A stretch of DNA of 64,000 bases, taken from positions 558,001 to 622,000 of the forward strand of contig CATOSI010000003.1 in the NCBI GenBank assembly GCA_951812505.1, read 5' to 3'. The position numbers were made by a program, and so were the translations under genes. Within the stretch, counting starts at the first letter, position 1; each line of letters begins with the position of its first letter. Source of the DNA: an uncultured Dehalococcoidia bacterium. GTDB taxonomy: Bacteria; Chloroflexota; Dehalococcoidia; Lucifugimonadales; UBA1123. The notes under the pieces are model-generated. The model saw only the letters and a list, made by a program, of their open reading frames with translations. It made no database searches and was not told the origin of the DNA. This document shows, piece by piece, positions 44,765-54,710 of the stretch.

Positions 44765-45030
44765 CCAGTTTCTCATAGGACTACACATTCGCGCTCTGCA
44801 TACGCTATTATACGAACATACAAACTAATTGGGGAGTGTGTCCAACGATGATTCTGAATCTCAATATACATAAATATCTATTTATACTTACCCGATATTG
44901 GAGGGGCGAAAAAAATTTCATGTAGCTAAACTCAGGCGATCTCAAGTGGATCTCAGGTGTTCTAATCACCTGTTGCCCGCCAGTTAAGCCATCTGTTGCC
45001 ACCTGTCGCTTTATAAACGAAAGTATATGA
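44765..45030 (+). repeat. Ladder element copy B (upstream of beta-hydroxyacid dehydrogenase)
   Basis: tttctcataggactacacattcgcgctctgcatacgcTATTATacgaacata...ATGATTCTGAAT...CAGGCG/CAAGTG/CAGGTG-CACCTG/CGCC/CATCTG/CACCTG...TTTATAAACGAAAGTATATGA; closely similar to copy A. Confidence 0.88.
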
Positions 45031-45093
45031 CAGCGCGAATCTGTCCAATCCAATGGCCGACTTTGAAACACCCGAAAAGCGAGGATACACCCC

Positions 45094-46017
45094 ATGAACA
45101 TAGGATTTATCGGACTTGGAACCATGGGCGGCTCCATGGCTCTCAACGCCATACGCGGCGGACACAACCTCGTCGTCCACGACATCAGGCGCGAGTCCGC
45201 CACTCCCCATCTTGAAATGGGCGCTGAGTGGGCCGATACCCCCCGCGAGGTCGCCCAGCGCTCCGACGTCGTGCTTACCTCGCTGCCCGGCCCTGTCGAG
45301 GTCGAGGCGGTCGCCCTCGGCGACGACGGACTTGCCGAAGGCATGGGCGAGGGCAAAGTGTACCTCGACCTCAGCACATCCTCCCCCGACCTCATCCGCC
45401 GCATACACGCCGAACTCGCCCCGCGCGGCATCCACGTCCTGGATGCCCCCGTAAGCGGTGGACCCGAGGGCGCGCGGACCGGCAGACTCGCCATCTGGGT
45501 CGGCGGAGACAGGGAAGTGTACGAGCGCGTCAAGCCAGCTCTCGACTCCATAGGTGACCAGCCCTACTACGTCGGCCCGGTGGGAGCCGGGTCCGTCGCC
45601 AAGCTCGTCCACAACTGCGCCGGGTACATCATCCAGGCCGGACTCGCCGAGGTGTTCACCATGGGCGTCAAGGCGGGCGTTGACCCGCTCGACCTGTGGC
45701 TCGCCGTCCGCCAGGGGGCGCAGGGAAGGCGCGGCGCATTCGAGCGTCTCGCCGACCACTTCCTGATAGACAGCTACGATCCGCCCGACTTCGCCCTCCG
45801 CCTCGCCAGAAAGGATATGGACCTCGCCTGCCAGGTCGGAAGACAGTACGACGTACCGATGAAGCTCGCCAACCTGTCCCTCGCCGAGATGACCGAGGCC
45901 CTCAACCGAGGCTGGGGAGACCGGGACTCCCGCGTCGCCATGCTCCTCCAGGAAGAACGCGCCGGCGTCCAGGTCAACACAACCCCCGAGGCAATCCGTG
46001 AGGCGCTGGATAATTAG
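45094..46017 (+). CDS. NAD(P)-dependent beta-hydroxyacid dehydrogenase (3-hydroxyisobutyrate DH family)
   Basis: MNIGFIGLGTMGGSMALNAIRGGHNLVVHDIRRE; LDAPVSGGPEGARTGRLAIWVGG. Confidence 0.93.
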   Translation: MNIGFIGLGTMGGSMALNAIRGGHNLVVHDIRRESATPHLEMGAEWADTPREVAQRSDVVLTSLPGPVEVEAVALGDDGLAEGMGEGKVYLDLSTSSPDLIRRIHAELAPRGIHVLDAPVSGGPEGARTGRLAIWVGGDREVYERVKPALDSIGDQPYYVGPVGAGSVAKLVHNCAGYIIQAGLAEVFTMGVKAGVDPLDLWLAVRQGAQGRRGAFERLADHFLIDSYDPPDFALRLARKDMDLACQVGRQYDVPMKLANLSLAEMTEALNRGWGDRDSRVAMLLQEERAGVQVNTTPEAIREALDN

Positions 46018-46034
46018 CTTATGGAAACGTCCAG

Positions 46035-46478
46035 CTATGACCTAGCAGGAATCCTGAAGTCAGCCTGGCGAGGCTCAAAGGTCAGTGTGTTAGTCGGCTT
46101 GTCATGGACGACACGCCAACGCCCGATGATGTCCTGACCCACTAGAGATGGGACCCAGCCATTGGTTTCTGTAGGTTCGGCTATGCCTATGACTTGCTCA
46201 TACCCTTGGAAACACGAGCGTTCACGGTCCCAGAAATATATGCGGGCAAACTCCCCGTAATATCTTGACGAACCGCCTATCCCTCTGGACTCAGAGACAT
46301 TGCCGAGAAGAGCGTAAGGTATTCCTTCGCAATCTCTCGGATGCAGTGCAGTCCTATCTGCTCCGGTATCTAACAGCAGGGATATACGCTTCCTAAAGTT
46401 GAGGCGCGGCAGATTTACTTCTGCCAATACGAGCGGTAGTCCCGCTTCTTTGAAACTCCCGCGTATCACAGGATCCAC
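46035..46478 (-). CDS. Retropepsin-like aspartic protease family protein
   Basis: ISLLLDTGADRTALHPRD; SLVGQDIIGRWRVVHDKPTNTL. Confidence 0.75.
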   Translation of the reverse strand: MDPVIRGSFKEAGLPLVLAEVNLPRLNFRKRISLLLDTGADRTALHPRDCEGIPYALLGNVSESRGIGGSSRYYGEFARIYFWDRERSCFQGYEQVIGIAEPTETNGWVPSLVGQDIIGRWRVVHDKPTNTLTFEPRQADFRIPARS

Positions 46479-46855
46479 TTCTCAGGCTTCGTGTTCATGT
46501 AATCGTGATACACGTCCTCTATTCGGATGCCCTTCTCTTTCACCAGTTTGAACATTTCGTCCATGGTGTCCGCCGAGGCCACGATGCCTTCCTCACTCAT
46601 CGCGACCCACTGGTCGGGATACATCTTCACCAGTTCTTTGCGTTCGGCGTCCATGCGCTTGAAGAGCTTCTCGGACTTTTCTATCCGCGCCACTGCCTCA
46701 GCCGGGTCGCCGAATTCTTCTATTAGGCGCTTGGCCTCTTCGGAATCGGGAGCGTACTTGTACTTGACTATTGGCTCTTTTCCCATTCCATCCCATCCTT
46801 GTTCAACCATGCTAACCGTATCTTTGAGTCTGGCAGTGGCGTGGCTGGATGTCAA
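46466..46855 (-). CDS. DUF5678-like protein
   Basis: KMYPDQWVAMSEEGIVASADTMDEMFKLVKEKGI; overlaps the retropepsin ORF by 13 nt. True start may be internal (MGKEPIVKYKY). Confidence 0.7.
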   Translation of the reverse strand: MTSSHATARLKDTVSMVEQGWDGMGKEPIVKYKYAPDSEEAKRLIEEFGDPAEAVARIEKSEKLFKRMDAERKELVKMYPDQWVAMSEEGIVASADTMDEMFKLVKEKGIRIEDVYHDYMNTKPEKWIL

Positions 46856-46898
46856 GAATCATGTACAATAAGACTCCCACAGTAAGAGGAGGCCGCCG

Positions 46899-47939
46899 AT
46901 GACATTCACAGAGACGATGACTCCGAGGGAGCGCACACTAGCCGCACTCAACCGACAGCCAGTGGACAGGCCGCCCGTCGCCAACCCGACCAACGTAGCC
47001 ACCGTCGAACTCATGGACCTCGTTGACGCCCCCTTCCCGGACGCCTGCCGCGACCCCGAACTCGCCGCCAGGCTCGCCGCCACCGGCTACACCGAACTCG
47101 GCTTCGACGCCGTGGCCCCCTACTTCACCATCATCCAGGAGTCCGCCGCGCTCGGCTGCGATATGCAATGGGAGGAGAAGGACAATTGGCCCACCGTCAG
47201 GATGTATCGCCCCATCTGGAAGGACTCGCGTGACGTCCATGTGCCCTCAGGCTTCCTGGAACACCCGGACAACATCACCATCACCAAGTCCATCGAGATA
47301 CTCAAGCAGGAGATAGGAGACGAGGCCGCCATCATCGGCAAGACGATGGGCCCCTGGACGCTTGCCTACCACGTATTCGGCGTCGAGAACTTCCTGCTCA
47401 TGACAATAGATGACCCCGAAGAGACGATGCGCTGCCTCCACAAGCTCAAGGAGCTATCGGTGCTCTTCGGCGAGGCCCAGATAAACGCCGGCGCCGACGC
47501 GCTCACCTTCCCCGACCACGCTACTGGCGACCTGGTAAGCGGCGAATACTACAGGCGCTTCCTCCAGGAACTGCACATGGAGATGGCCGAGCGTCTGGAC
47601 ATCCCCCTCATACTCCACATCTGCGGCAACACGCTCGACCGTATGCCCTACATCGCCGACACCGGCATGGCGTACTTCCACTTCGACTCCAAGAACGATC
47701 CCCAGGCCGCCATGGACGCTGTCGAAGGCAAGATCGGACTTGTCGGCAACATCAACAACCCGACCACGCTCTACGCCCGCGGCCCCGCCGAGGTGCGGGA
47801 CGAGGTCTTCGCCTGCATGGACGCAGGAGTCCAGATGATAGCCCCCGAATGCGCCATACCGCTCGCCACCAAGCTCGAAAACCTCATGGCAATACCCGAG
47901 TCCGTCCGAGAATGGTGCGAAATCAACTCCGAAGACTAA
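46899..47939 (+). CDS. Uroporphyrinogen decarboxylase family (MtaA/CmuA-like) protein
   Basis: TPRERTLAALNRQPVDRPPVANPTN; LILHICGNTLDRMPYIADTGMAYFHFDSKNDPQAAMDAVEGKIGLVGNINNP. Confidence 0.92.
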   Translation: MTFTETMTPRERTLAALNRQPVDRPPVANPTNVATVELMDLVDAPFPDACRDPELAARLAATGYTELGFDAVAPYFTIIQESAALGCDMQWEEKDNWPTVRMYRPIWKDSRDVHVPSGFLEHPDNITITKSIEILKQEIGDEAAIIGKTMGPWTLAYHVFGVENFLLMTIDDPEETMRCLHKLKELSVLFGEAQINAGADALTFPDHATGDLVSGEYYRRFLQELHMEMAERLDIPLILHICGNTLDRMPYIADTGMAYFHFDSKNDPQAAMDAVEGKIGLVGNINNPTTLYARGPAEVRDEVFACMDAGVQMIAPECAIPLATKLENLMAIPESVREWCEINSED

Positions 47940-47959
47940 GAAACTAGCTCAAAACTATC

Positions 47960-48490
47960 GCCGGAAACGAGCGACAAGGGTAGGCAAAGTCCCTTCCCCA
48001 TCGACGGGGGAAGGTTAGGATGGGGGTGAAATCCCTTCCGATTGGGTTTTGAGATAGTCACTAAACGGCATTAGCAGCCTCGTAATGCCCGCGAATGGAG
48101 ACCTTTGCACAACCACCGTCATTCCCGTGAAAACGGGAGTCTAGGGGAGGGGAGGCAGTGCAGGCAGCAGTAAATTTCAGCCAATACTTCCCCTCTCCCC
48201 AGGGATCACAAGGGTAGGTAAACGAGCAATGCGGCTATGAATGTCGGCAGAATGTCCCCTCTCCCACAGGGCTGAAAAGGGTATGTAAATCAATGAGCCG
48301 TTCGTCCTGAGCTTGTCGAAGGACGAGTCCCAAAGTCCCTTCTCCCTTGATGGGGGAAGGCTAGGATGGGGGTGACTCCACCAATCCAAGTTCAATACAT
48401 ACCCCTCTCAGCTCCCACAGGGTGAGGGCGAAATACCTACCCCTCCAATCTCCCTCAGGGAGAGAGCTAGGGTGAGCGTGAATCCTTACA
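47960..48490. repeat. Cluster of several REP-like palindromic repeat families
   Basis: CCCTTCCCCATCGACGGGGGAAGGTTAGGATGGGGGTGAA; GTCATTCCCGTGAAAACGGGAGTCTAGGGG; GTTCGTCCTGAGCTTGTCGAAGGACGAG; further CCCCTCTC/GAGAG copies. Confidence 0.8.
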
Positions 48491-48495
48491 ATCCC

Positions 48496-49338
48496 CTAAC
48501 CCAGCGCCACGCCGAACAGCTTACGCTTACTCGCGTGTAGGAACCGGGTCGCCACGAACGTCAGCGGCTTCCGCGCCGATGTGAAATTCTCCCTCAGTAT
48601 GCCGAACACTGAGGTCAGTTCCAGTGCCCTAGCCGCCGGATGCCCCTCCGCCAGCCCGTAGAACCTTCGGCCCTCCCGCTCGTAGTCCTCGATGGTACGC
48701 CGCATCCTCCGACTTCCGGTCATGGGAATGGTCGCGCCTCCAACCATCCGACCGTAGCCGCGCTGCGCGCTGTCCGGGAACACGCCCGACAGGAATAGGC
48801 ACACGTCAGCGATGCGCTTGTAGTATCCGAAACGTTGCTCCGGGTCCGCGTTCGACGCAAACTTCACAAGACTGTCAATGTCCATGTCGCTGTACCGCAC
48901 CCGCCGCCTGATCCCCTTCCGCACACGCACCGGCACCGTGTAGCTCTGTATCCGCGTAAACGACGCCATCATCGAAGCCATGTACTCCACGACCCCCGGT
49001 CGCTCCATGAATTCCAGCACTTCCGGCGTATCGAATACCGGAATCGAGGCTCGCCCCTCGCGCTCCTCCGTGTAGGTGATCGTCTCCAACTCGTGATATG
49101 CTTGGCGCAACAGTATCTCGAAATACAGCGACGGCGAAATGTGCAGGAAGATCTCCTCATCGCTCAGAACACGTTCGAGCAAGTTCCTGTCACCGACCAT
49201 AGCCGCCCTGAACTCCGGATCTTTCCTCACCAGTTGCTTCAGCGCGTCCGCATTCTTCGCGTCCGGCGCCACGTTTTCCACGACGAAGTCCAGGTCCTTG
49301 TCGGTGAAGTTAGGCCACCTTGTATCAGGGCTTAGCAT
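48496..49338 (-). CDS. Hypothetical protein
   Basis: 280 aa ORF, coding-like composition, no family recognised. Confidence 0.65.
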   Translation of the reverse strand: MLSPDTRWPNFTDKDLDFVVENVAPDAKNADALKQLVRKDPEFRAAMVGDRNLLERVLSDEEIFLHISPSLYFEILLRQAYHELETITYTEEREGRASIPVFDTPEVLEFMERPGVVEYMASMMASFTRIQSYTVPVRVRKGIRRRVRYSDMDIDSLVKFASNADPEQRFGYYKRIADVCLFLSGVFPDSAQRGYGRMVGGATIPMTGSRRMRRTIEDYEREGRRFYGLAEGHPAARALELTSVFGILRENFTSARKPLTFVATRFLHASKRKLFGVALG

Positions 49339-49422
49339 ATTCTCCTCCCTGAATCACGATAATCGCCAACATCCGTCATTCCCGCGAAAGCGGGAATCCA
49401 CTGTCCATCTCCAACGTACCCC

Positions 49423-51087
49423 TCACACCGATCCGTCTATTGATACGTCCAGCACCGCGGGCTTCCCTGATTCCAGCGCCGCCTTCAACGTCGGGGCTAT
49501 CTCACTCGGATCGGTTATGCTGTGTCCGGCGACCCCCATCGCTTCAGCCATCCCCGCTATGTTCATCGGAATCGGGAAGTCCATCGCCATGTACTTGCTC
49601 TGCGGCTCTTCCTCGCCCACTATGTCCCGCTTGTACACGTTCATGTTGAGCTTCAGAATCCTGTACGCGCGATTGTTGCAAATGATATAGACCACCGGAA
49701 TGTTGTAAGTCGCCGCCGTCCACAAAGACTGCACGGTCATCATTGAACTTCCATCGCCCACGATCCCGACCACAGGGCTGTCCGGGTTCGCCAGCTTCAG
49801 TCCCAGCGCGCCTCCCATGCCCCAGCCCAGCGCTCCGCCTCGCTCGCCGAATACCGTGCCTGGTTCATCGAAGGTAATGGCTGAGTGTATCGCGTCTCTC
49901 GTGGTCACCGAATCGTCCGCTATCAGAGTGCCCGGCGGCAGCGCGCTCGCCACCTCGTGCATCATGCGCTCAGTGGACATCGGACTCATGTCCCACCGGT
50001 TCTGCAATCGCTGCTGTGTCGCTGCGTTCATAGCCGCCTTCTGCTCCGCCAGATTGGCCGCCCGGCCCTTCGCTGACTCGCTGTCCGAGCCGCTCATCGT
50101 GGACTCCAGAGCATCAGCTAGGTGAGCGAGTCCCGTCTTTGGGTCGGCGATGACACCAATGTCTGTGGGCTCGCTCTTCCCGACTTCCGAAGGAGCCTGG
50201 TCCATGTGAATCAGCTTCGTCGCTGGCCCCAGCGCGCGACCGGAGTAGTAGAAGAACCCGCTGAACACGTTCGTTCCCACAGCCAGCACTACATCCGCAC
50301 CCGCGAACTGTTCACGGGTGGCTGGACTCGACGGCGCTGAACGTCCCATGAACTGCGGGTGCCCTGTCGGGAAGTTCATCTCTGAGTACGATGAGGAGTA
50401 CACCTTCGCTCCGGTGAGTTCTGCGACTCGCACAGCCTCGGATATGCCGCCGGATTGCGCCAGCCGGTCCCCGACTATCATCACCGGGTTGTTAGCTGAT
50501 GCGAGAAGGTCCGCCGTCTCCGATACGGCGGTCGCGTCTGGCGCCATCCTGAAATACCCTGGCGACGACGGCGCTATCTCCACCTCCGCTTCCCCGTCCA
50601 GCGCGTTCGCCGAAAAGCCTACATACACCGGCCCTGTCGGGGGTGTCTTCGCCTCGTTGAACGCCCGCCTGATCACCGACGGTATCTGCTCTGGGTGAGT
50701 CGCCTCGGCGCTCCACTTGGTGAACAGCCTGACCATCTCGTCCAGCCGCGTGCGCCCCTCGGCCAGCTTGCGAACGTCCTTGTTCGCGCTCGTCACCACC
50801 ATCGGAGTGCCGCCCTCCTTGGCGTTGTTCAGCAGGCTTATGCCGTTCGCGAGCCCGGTCTCGATGTGCAGATTCACGAACGATGGCTGCTGCGTAGATC
50901 GGGCGTATGCGTCCGCCATCCCCATCGCCGCCCCTTCCTGGGTCGTGAGTATGTACTCGATGTCAGGGTAGTCTTCCAGCGCGTCCAGTATCGCGCTCTC
51001 GCTGGTGCCCGGATTGCCGAATATGTACTTCACGCCCTCTGCCCTCAGCATCTCCATAAGCGCGCGCTTTCCTGTCATTCTGGTCAT
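49423..51087 (-). CDS. Thiamine pyrophosphate-dependent enzyme (acetolactate synthase/benzoylformate decarboxylase family)
   Basis: FGNPGTSESAILDAL; GALGWGMGGALGLKLANPDSPVVGIVGDGSSMMTVQSLWTAATYNIPVVYIICNN; start likely MTRMTGKRA (ORF track 51129). Confidence 0.93.
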   Translation of the reverse strand: MTRMTGKRALMEMLRAEGVKYIFGNPGTSESAILDALEDYPDIEYILTTQEGAAMGMADAYARSTQQPSFVNLHIETGLANGISLLNNAKEGGTPMVVTSANKDVRKLAEGRTRLDEMVRLFTKWSAEATHPEQIPSVIRRAFNEAKTPPTGPVYVGFSANALDGEAEVEIAPSSPGYFRMAPDATAVSETADLLASANNPVMIVGDRLAQSGGISEAVRVAELTGAKVYSSSYSEMNFPTGHPQFMGRSAPSSPATREQFAGADVVLAVGTNVFSGFFYYSGRALGPATKLIHMDQAPSEVGKSEPTDIGVIADPKTGLAHLADALESTMSGSDSESAKGRAANLAEQKAAMNAATQQRLQNRWDMSPMSTERMMHEVASALPPGTLIADDSVTTRDAIHSAITFDEPGTVFGERGGALGWGMGGALGLKLANPDSPVVGIVGDGSSMMTVQSLWTAATYNIPVVYIICNNRAYRILKLNMNVYKRDIVGEEEPQSKYMAMDFPIPMNIAGMAEAMGVAGHSITDPSEIAPTLKAALESGKPAVLDVSIDGSV

Positions 51088-51145
51088 TGCGGAAACCTCG
51101 ATCCTTGAGTAATAGTGAAAGCGTATCATACACCCATCATCCGGG

Positions 51146-51472
51146 TTACTTCTCGAACATCTCCTTTAGAGTGTCAAGAACTTCGTCCATTGTTTCAGGG
51201 TCCAGTCGTCCGAGGTATCGAACCAGCCTTCGATGGTCCACCGCCCGAATCTGATCTAATACAACATAACCGTGTTTACCCTGGATTCGGCACGGTACAC
51301 GAAATGGGTATTCATGACCGCCGGTGGTCATCGGCGCGATCAGAAATGTGCTCAGGGCATTGTTCAGTTCGTCGGGCGACACGATCGCGCATGGTCGTGT
51401 CTTGTTGATCTCTCCTCCCCTGGTGGGGTTCAAGGAAACTAGGTAAACGTCCCCCCGCTGTGGGACGCTCAT
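51146..51472 (-). CDS. mazF: MazF/PemK-family toxin
   Basis: VPQRGDVYLVSLNPTRGGEINKTRPCAIVSPDELN; ATG overlaps the upstream TGA (ATGA). Confidence 0.92.
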   Translation of the reverse strand: MSVPQRGDVYLVSLNPTRGGEINKTRPCAIVSPDELNNALSTFLIAPMTTGGHEYPFRVPCRIQGKHGYVVLDQIRAVDHRRLVRYLGRLDPETMDEVLDTLKEMFEK

Positions 51473-51720
51473 TTCCATTCCCATTCGAACTCATCGAAAT
51501 CATTGGAAACAGGTTCGTCGAGCAGACCGTCTTCACCTCGTTCCCTTAGTTTCTTCGCGGCCTCATCCCAGCCGGCTCGGGGAGCATGAACTTTTCTTAT
51601 CAAGACACCCGACTCGACGACTCTTATTTCGACTTCATCCTCAAGTTCCGCTTCTTCTATGAAGGATTTGGGTATGCGAATGCCGCGCGAATTGCCTATT
51701 CGGATAATCTTGGTCTTCAT
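51469..51720 (-). CDS. mazE: AbrB/MazE-family antitoxin
   Basis: MKTKIIRIGNSRGIRIPKSFIEEAELEDEVEIRVVESGVLIRK. Confidence 0.93.
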   Translation of the reverse strand: MKTKIIRIGNSRGIRIPKSFIEEAELEDEVEIRVVESGVLIRKVHAPRAGWDEAAKKLRERGEDGLLDEPVSNDFDEFEWEWK

Positions 51721-52034
51721 GGGCCTAATCTCCTCTATACGACGTAATTACATTATATCCACAGCCGGGCATTCTGAGAATAGGTGTGGTCCTGACATTT
51801 CGGATCTATGAATGAACACCATACTCACTCCTCACGGTCACAGCTTGCCTTATAATGTGCATATGTGTGATATGTTGAAATGGCGCTTCAGCGATGAATT
51901 GTCTCGTCCTCAGATTTTGAGTGTCGGCGCCGACTACAACGATGAAACTGTTGTGAGTTTCGCCGAAAAAGGCAAGTCACTCTATTGGTCCCTGATATGC
52001 TCTTCGTCTGGAGTAACTGGATGGCGACATCGCC

Positions 52035-52460
52035 ATGAATAGAGCAAAACTCGGAATCGCCTCCGCCGTCCTCGCTCACTTCCTTGCGTGGGCGGTGTCG
52101 CTGTACTTCGCTTTCTACCCGTGCGTATACCAGGGATCGTCAGTCACCACTCAAACCGGCGTGACGATCAGAGAAAGCGGCTGCTCAGGATCGTTGGTCA
52201 CGGTCAACGGGCTGGGTGTGCTGCTCGTTCTCGCGGTCCCTGTTTTGATCACGGGGCTGGGCCTGTTTGCCACCATTTCCAAGATTGTCACCTACGGAGT
52301 CGCCCGGGTCTTGCTATGGGCATCTGGAATCTCGATGCCGCTGGTCTGCCTGCTCGGAGCGTTCTCCATAGGAGCGCTGTACATACCCGCGGCTCTGGCC
52401 ATGCTGGTGGCCGCGATAGCCGGCCCCGTAACGGCCGAGATTGACGACCAACATGATTGA
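52035..52460 (+). CDS. Small integral membrane protein
   Basis: 141 aa, about four hydrophobic segments; overlaps the start of recQ by 8 nt. Confidence 0.6.
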   Translation: MNRAKLGIASAVLAHFLAWAVSLYFAFYPCVYQGSSVTTQTGVTIRESGCSGSLVTVNGLGVLLVLAVPVLITGLGLFATISKIVTYGVARVLLWASGISMPLVCLLGAFSIGALYIPAALAMLVAAIAGPVTAEIDDQHD

Positions 52461-54627
52461 ACTCCTGAAGCGATACTTCGGCTACGACGAGTTTCGTCCC
52501 CTTCAGTCTGAAATCGTAGATGCCGTCATGGACGGCAGCGACACTCTCGTCGTGATGCCCACCGGAGGCGGCAAGTCGCTTTGCTACCAACTCCCCGCGC
52601 TCGGCCTGCCGGGGATTACTCTCGTCGTGTCACCTCTCATTGCCCTGATGAAAGACCAGGTTGATGCGCTCAAAGCCAACGGTGTGCCCGCCGAATGTCT
52701 CAACAGTGGCATGAGCGGCGAGGAGCAGTCTCGCGTGCAGATTAAAACTCGTCGCGGCGAACTCAAGCTGCTCTATGTGGCCCCCGAACGCATCGCTCGC
52801 CCTGGCTTCCAGAGATTCCTGGAGTCAATCGAACTAAGCCTGATTGCCGTGGACGAGGCTCACTGCATTTCACAATGGGGACACGAGTTCAGGCCCGACT
52901 ATCGCAATCTGAGGCAGCTAAGACATATCACGCCCGAAACTCCAGTAATCGCGCTCACTGCGACCGCCACCCAGCGCGTCCGCGACGACATCGTTGCCCA
53001 ACTCGATATGAAATCCCCATCCGTGTACACCGGAAGCATAAATCGCCCCAACCTCAGGTACGCGGTCTTTCCGAATACGGGCAAATACGACACCCTGGTC
53101 GAGCGTCTGCGGAGGCGACAAGGGTCGAGCGCGATAGTCTATCGAGGTTCCCAGAAGGGATGCGATGAGCTTGCTGCCGACCTCACTGAGGAGGGATTCA
53201 AGTCGCTGCCTTACCATGCCGGACTTGGTAGTGAGATAAGGCAGCGCAACCAGGACCGTTTCGTGCGCGACCAAGTGGACGTGATAGTCGCCACCGTCGC
53301 ATTCGGCATGGGAATTGACAAGCCCGACATCCGGCTCGTCGCCCACTACGATATGCCCGGCTCCATCGAGAGATACTACCAGGAATCGGGACGCGCTGGC
53401 AGGGACGGGCTGTCGTCTGATTGCATCGTGTTCTATGGAGCGCAGGACCGCGAGCGCGAGATGTTCTTCATCGGACGCATGGAAAGCGATCTGGAACGCG
53501 AGTCCGCCCAGTCCAAGCTGGACGCCATGGTGAGCTACTGCCAGACCGGAGCCTGCCGCCGAGCCGCGCTCCTCCGCTACTTCGGAGAAGAACCGTCCGA
53601 GGAAAGCTGCGACTCCTGCGACGTATGCGAGGCAGAAACGTTCGACGCGACAATCATCTCGCAGAAGATACTCTCCGCGGTGATACGCACGGGCGAACGA
53701 TTCGGCGCTACACACGTGTCGCAGGTTCTCACCGGACGGCGAGTCAAGAGCGTCGTCGAGCGCGGACACGACTCTCTGTCAGTGTTTGGAATCGCAGACG
53801 ACTACACCGCCAAGTCCCTGCGCGAGATAATGGCAACACTCGTGGGCCGGGGACTGCTGGCGCGGAGCGACTCGCAGTATCCCACCCTGTCAGTCACTCC
53901 ACAGGGCCGCCGCTTCCTCAAGGAACGCGAGAATATTGAGTTGCCTGTTCTGGAGAGCACGAAGCGTGTATTAAGAGACTCCAAAGCCGAACTCGATTAC
54001 GACAACGACCTGTTCCAGAAACTGCGAGAACTGAGGACGAGACTGGCGTCCGAGCGTGGTGTACCTCCATACGTCGTATTCGGTGATGTGTCCCTCCGCG
54101 AAATGGCGCACTACTACCCCCAGAGTGAAGCGAGCCTGCTGAAGATTAACGGAGTGGGCCGCGTTAAACTCAACGACTTCGGCGACGAGTTCCTGGCAAC
54201 GATACGCGACTATGCCGAGCCCAAGAGCATCCCGGATGGCGCTGCCATGGCCTCGCCAAACGCCGCGAAGGAGCCCCGGCGGTCTCAGAACGGGAACTCT
54301 TCACGGAAATCGCGTATGGGTTCTTCGATAGAAAAGACCCATGATTTACTCCGTGAAGGCCTCCCTTTCCAGGAGGTCGTCAACCGTCGAGGTCTTGCCG
54401 ATTCGACGATATCCTCTCACATCGAATGGCTCATAGAGTCGGGCGACCTGAAGGACTACGAAAGATACCTACCCGCTGAATCCGACCTGAAGCGAATCAC
54501 CCACGCATTCGACACACTGGGCGACGAGAGACTGAGGCCCGTACATGAAGCCCTGGACGGCGAAGTCGCTTACTGGAAGCTCAGACTGGCCCGGGCGCAT
54601 CGCCGCAAACGGAAAGTTGCACAGTGA
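52453..54627 (+). CDS. recQ: ATP-dependent DNA helicase RecQ
   Basis: MPTGGGKSLCYQLPAL; VDEAHCISQWGHEFRPDYRNL; QESGRAGRDG; C-x(n)-CDSCDVC zinc site; HRDC; C-terminal HTH. Confidence 0.95.
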   Translation: MIELLKRYFGYDEFRPLQSEIVDAVMDGSDTLVVMPTGGGKSLCYQLPALGLPGITLVVSPLIALMKDQVDALKANGVPAECLNSGMSGEEQSRVQIKTRRGELKLLYVAPERIARPGFQRFLESIELSLIAVDEAHCISQWGHEFRPDYRNLRQLRHITPETPVIALTATATQRVRDDIVAQLDMKSPSVYTGSINRPNLRYAVFPNTGKYDTLVERLRRRQGSSAIVYRGSQKGCDELAADLTEEGFKSLPYHAGLGSEIRQRNQDRFVRDQVDVIVATVAFGMGIDKPDIRLVAHYDMPGSIERYYQESGRAGRDGLSSDCIVFYGAQDREREMFFIGRMESDLERESAQSKLDAMVSYCQTGACRRAALLRYFGEEPSEESCDSCDVCEAETFDATIISQKILSAVIRTGERFGATHVSQVLTGRRVKSVVERGHDSLSVFGIADDYTAKSLREIMATLVGRGLLARSDSQYPTLSVTPQGRRFLKERENIELPVLESTKRVLRDSKAELDYDNDLFQKLRELRTRLASERGVPPYVVFGDVSLREMAHYYPQSEASLLKINGVGRVKLNDFGDEFLATIRDYAEPKSIPDGAAMASPNAAKEPRRSQNGNSSRKSRMGSSIEKTHDLLREGLPFQEVVNRRGLADSTISSHIEWLIESGDLKDYERYLPAESDLKRITHAFDTLGDERLRPVHEALDGEVAYWKLRLARAHRRKRKVAQ

Positions 54628-54710
54628 ATGACTGAAGACTTATAACTGACTACCTGATGTTACTCAATAGACCCTGCGCAGTCTTGAGGCTTTCTTCCAT
54701 CTGACAGAAC

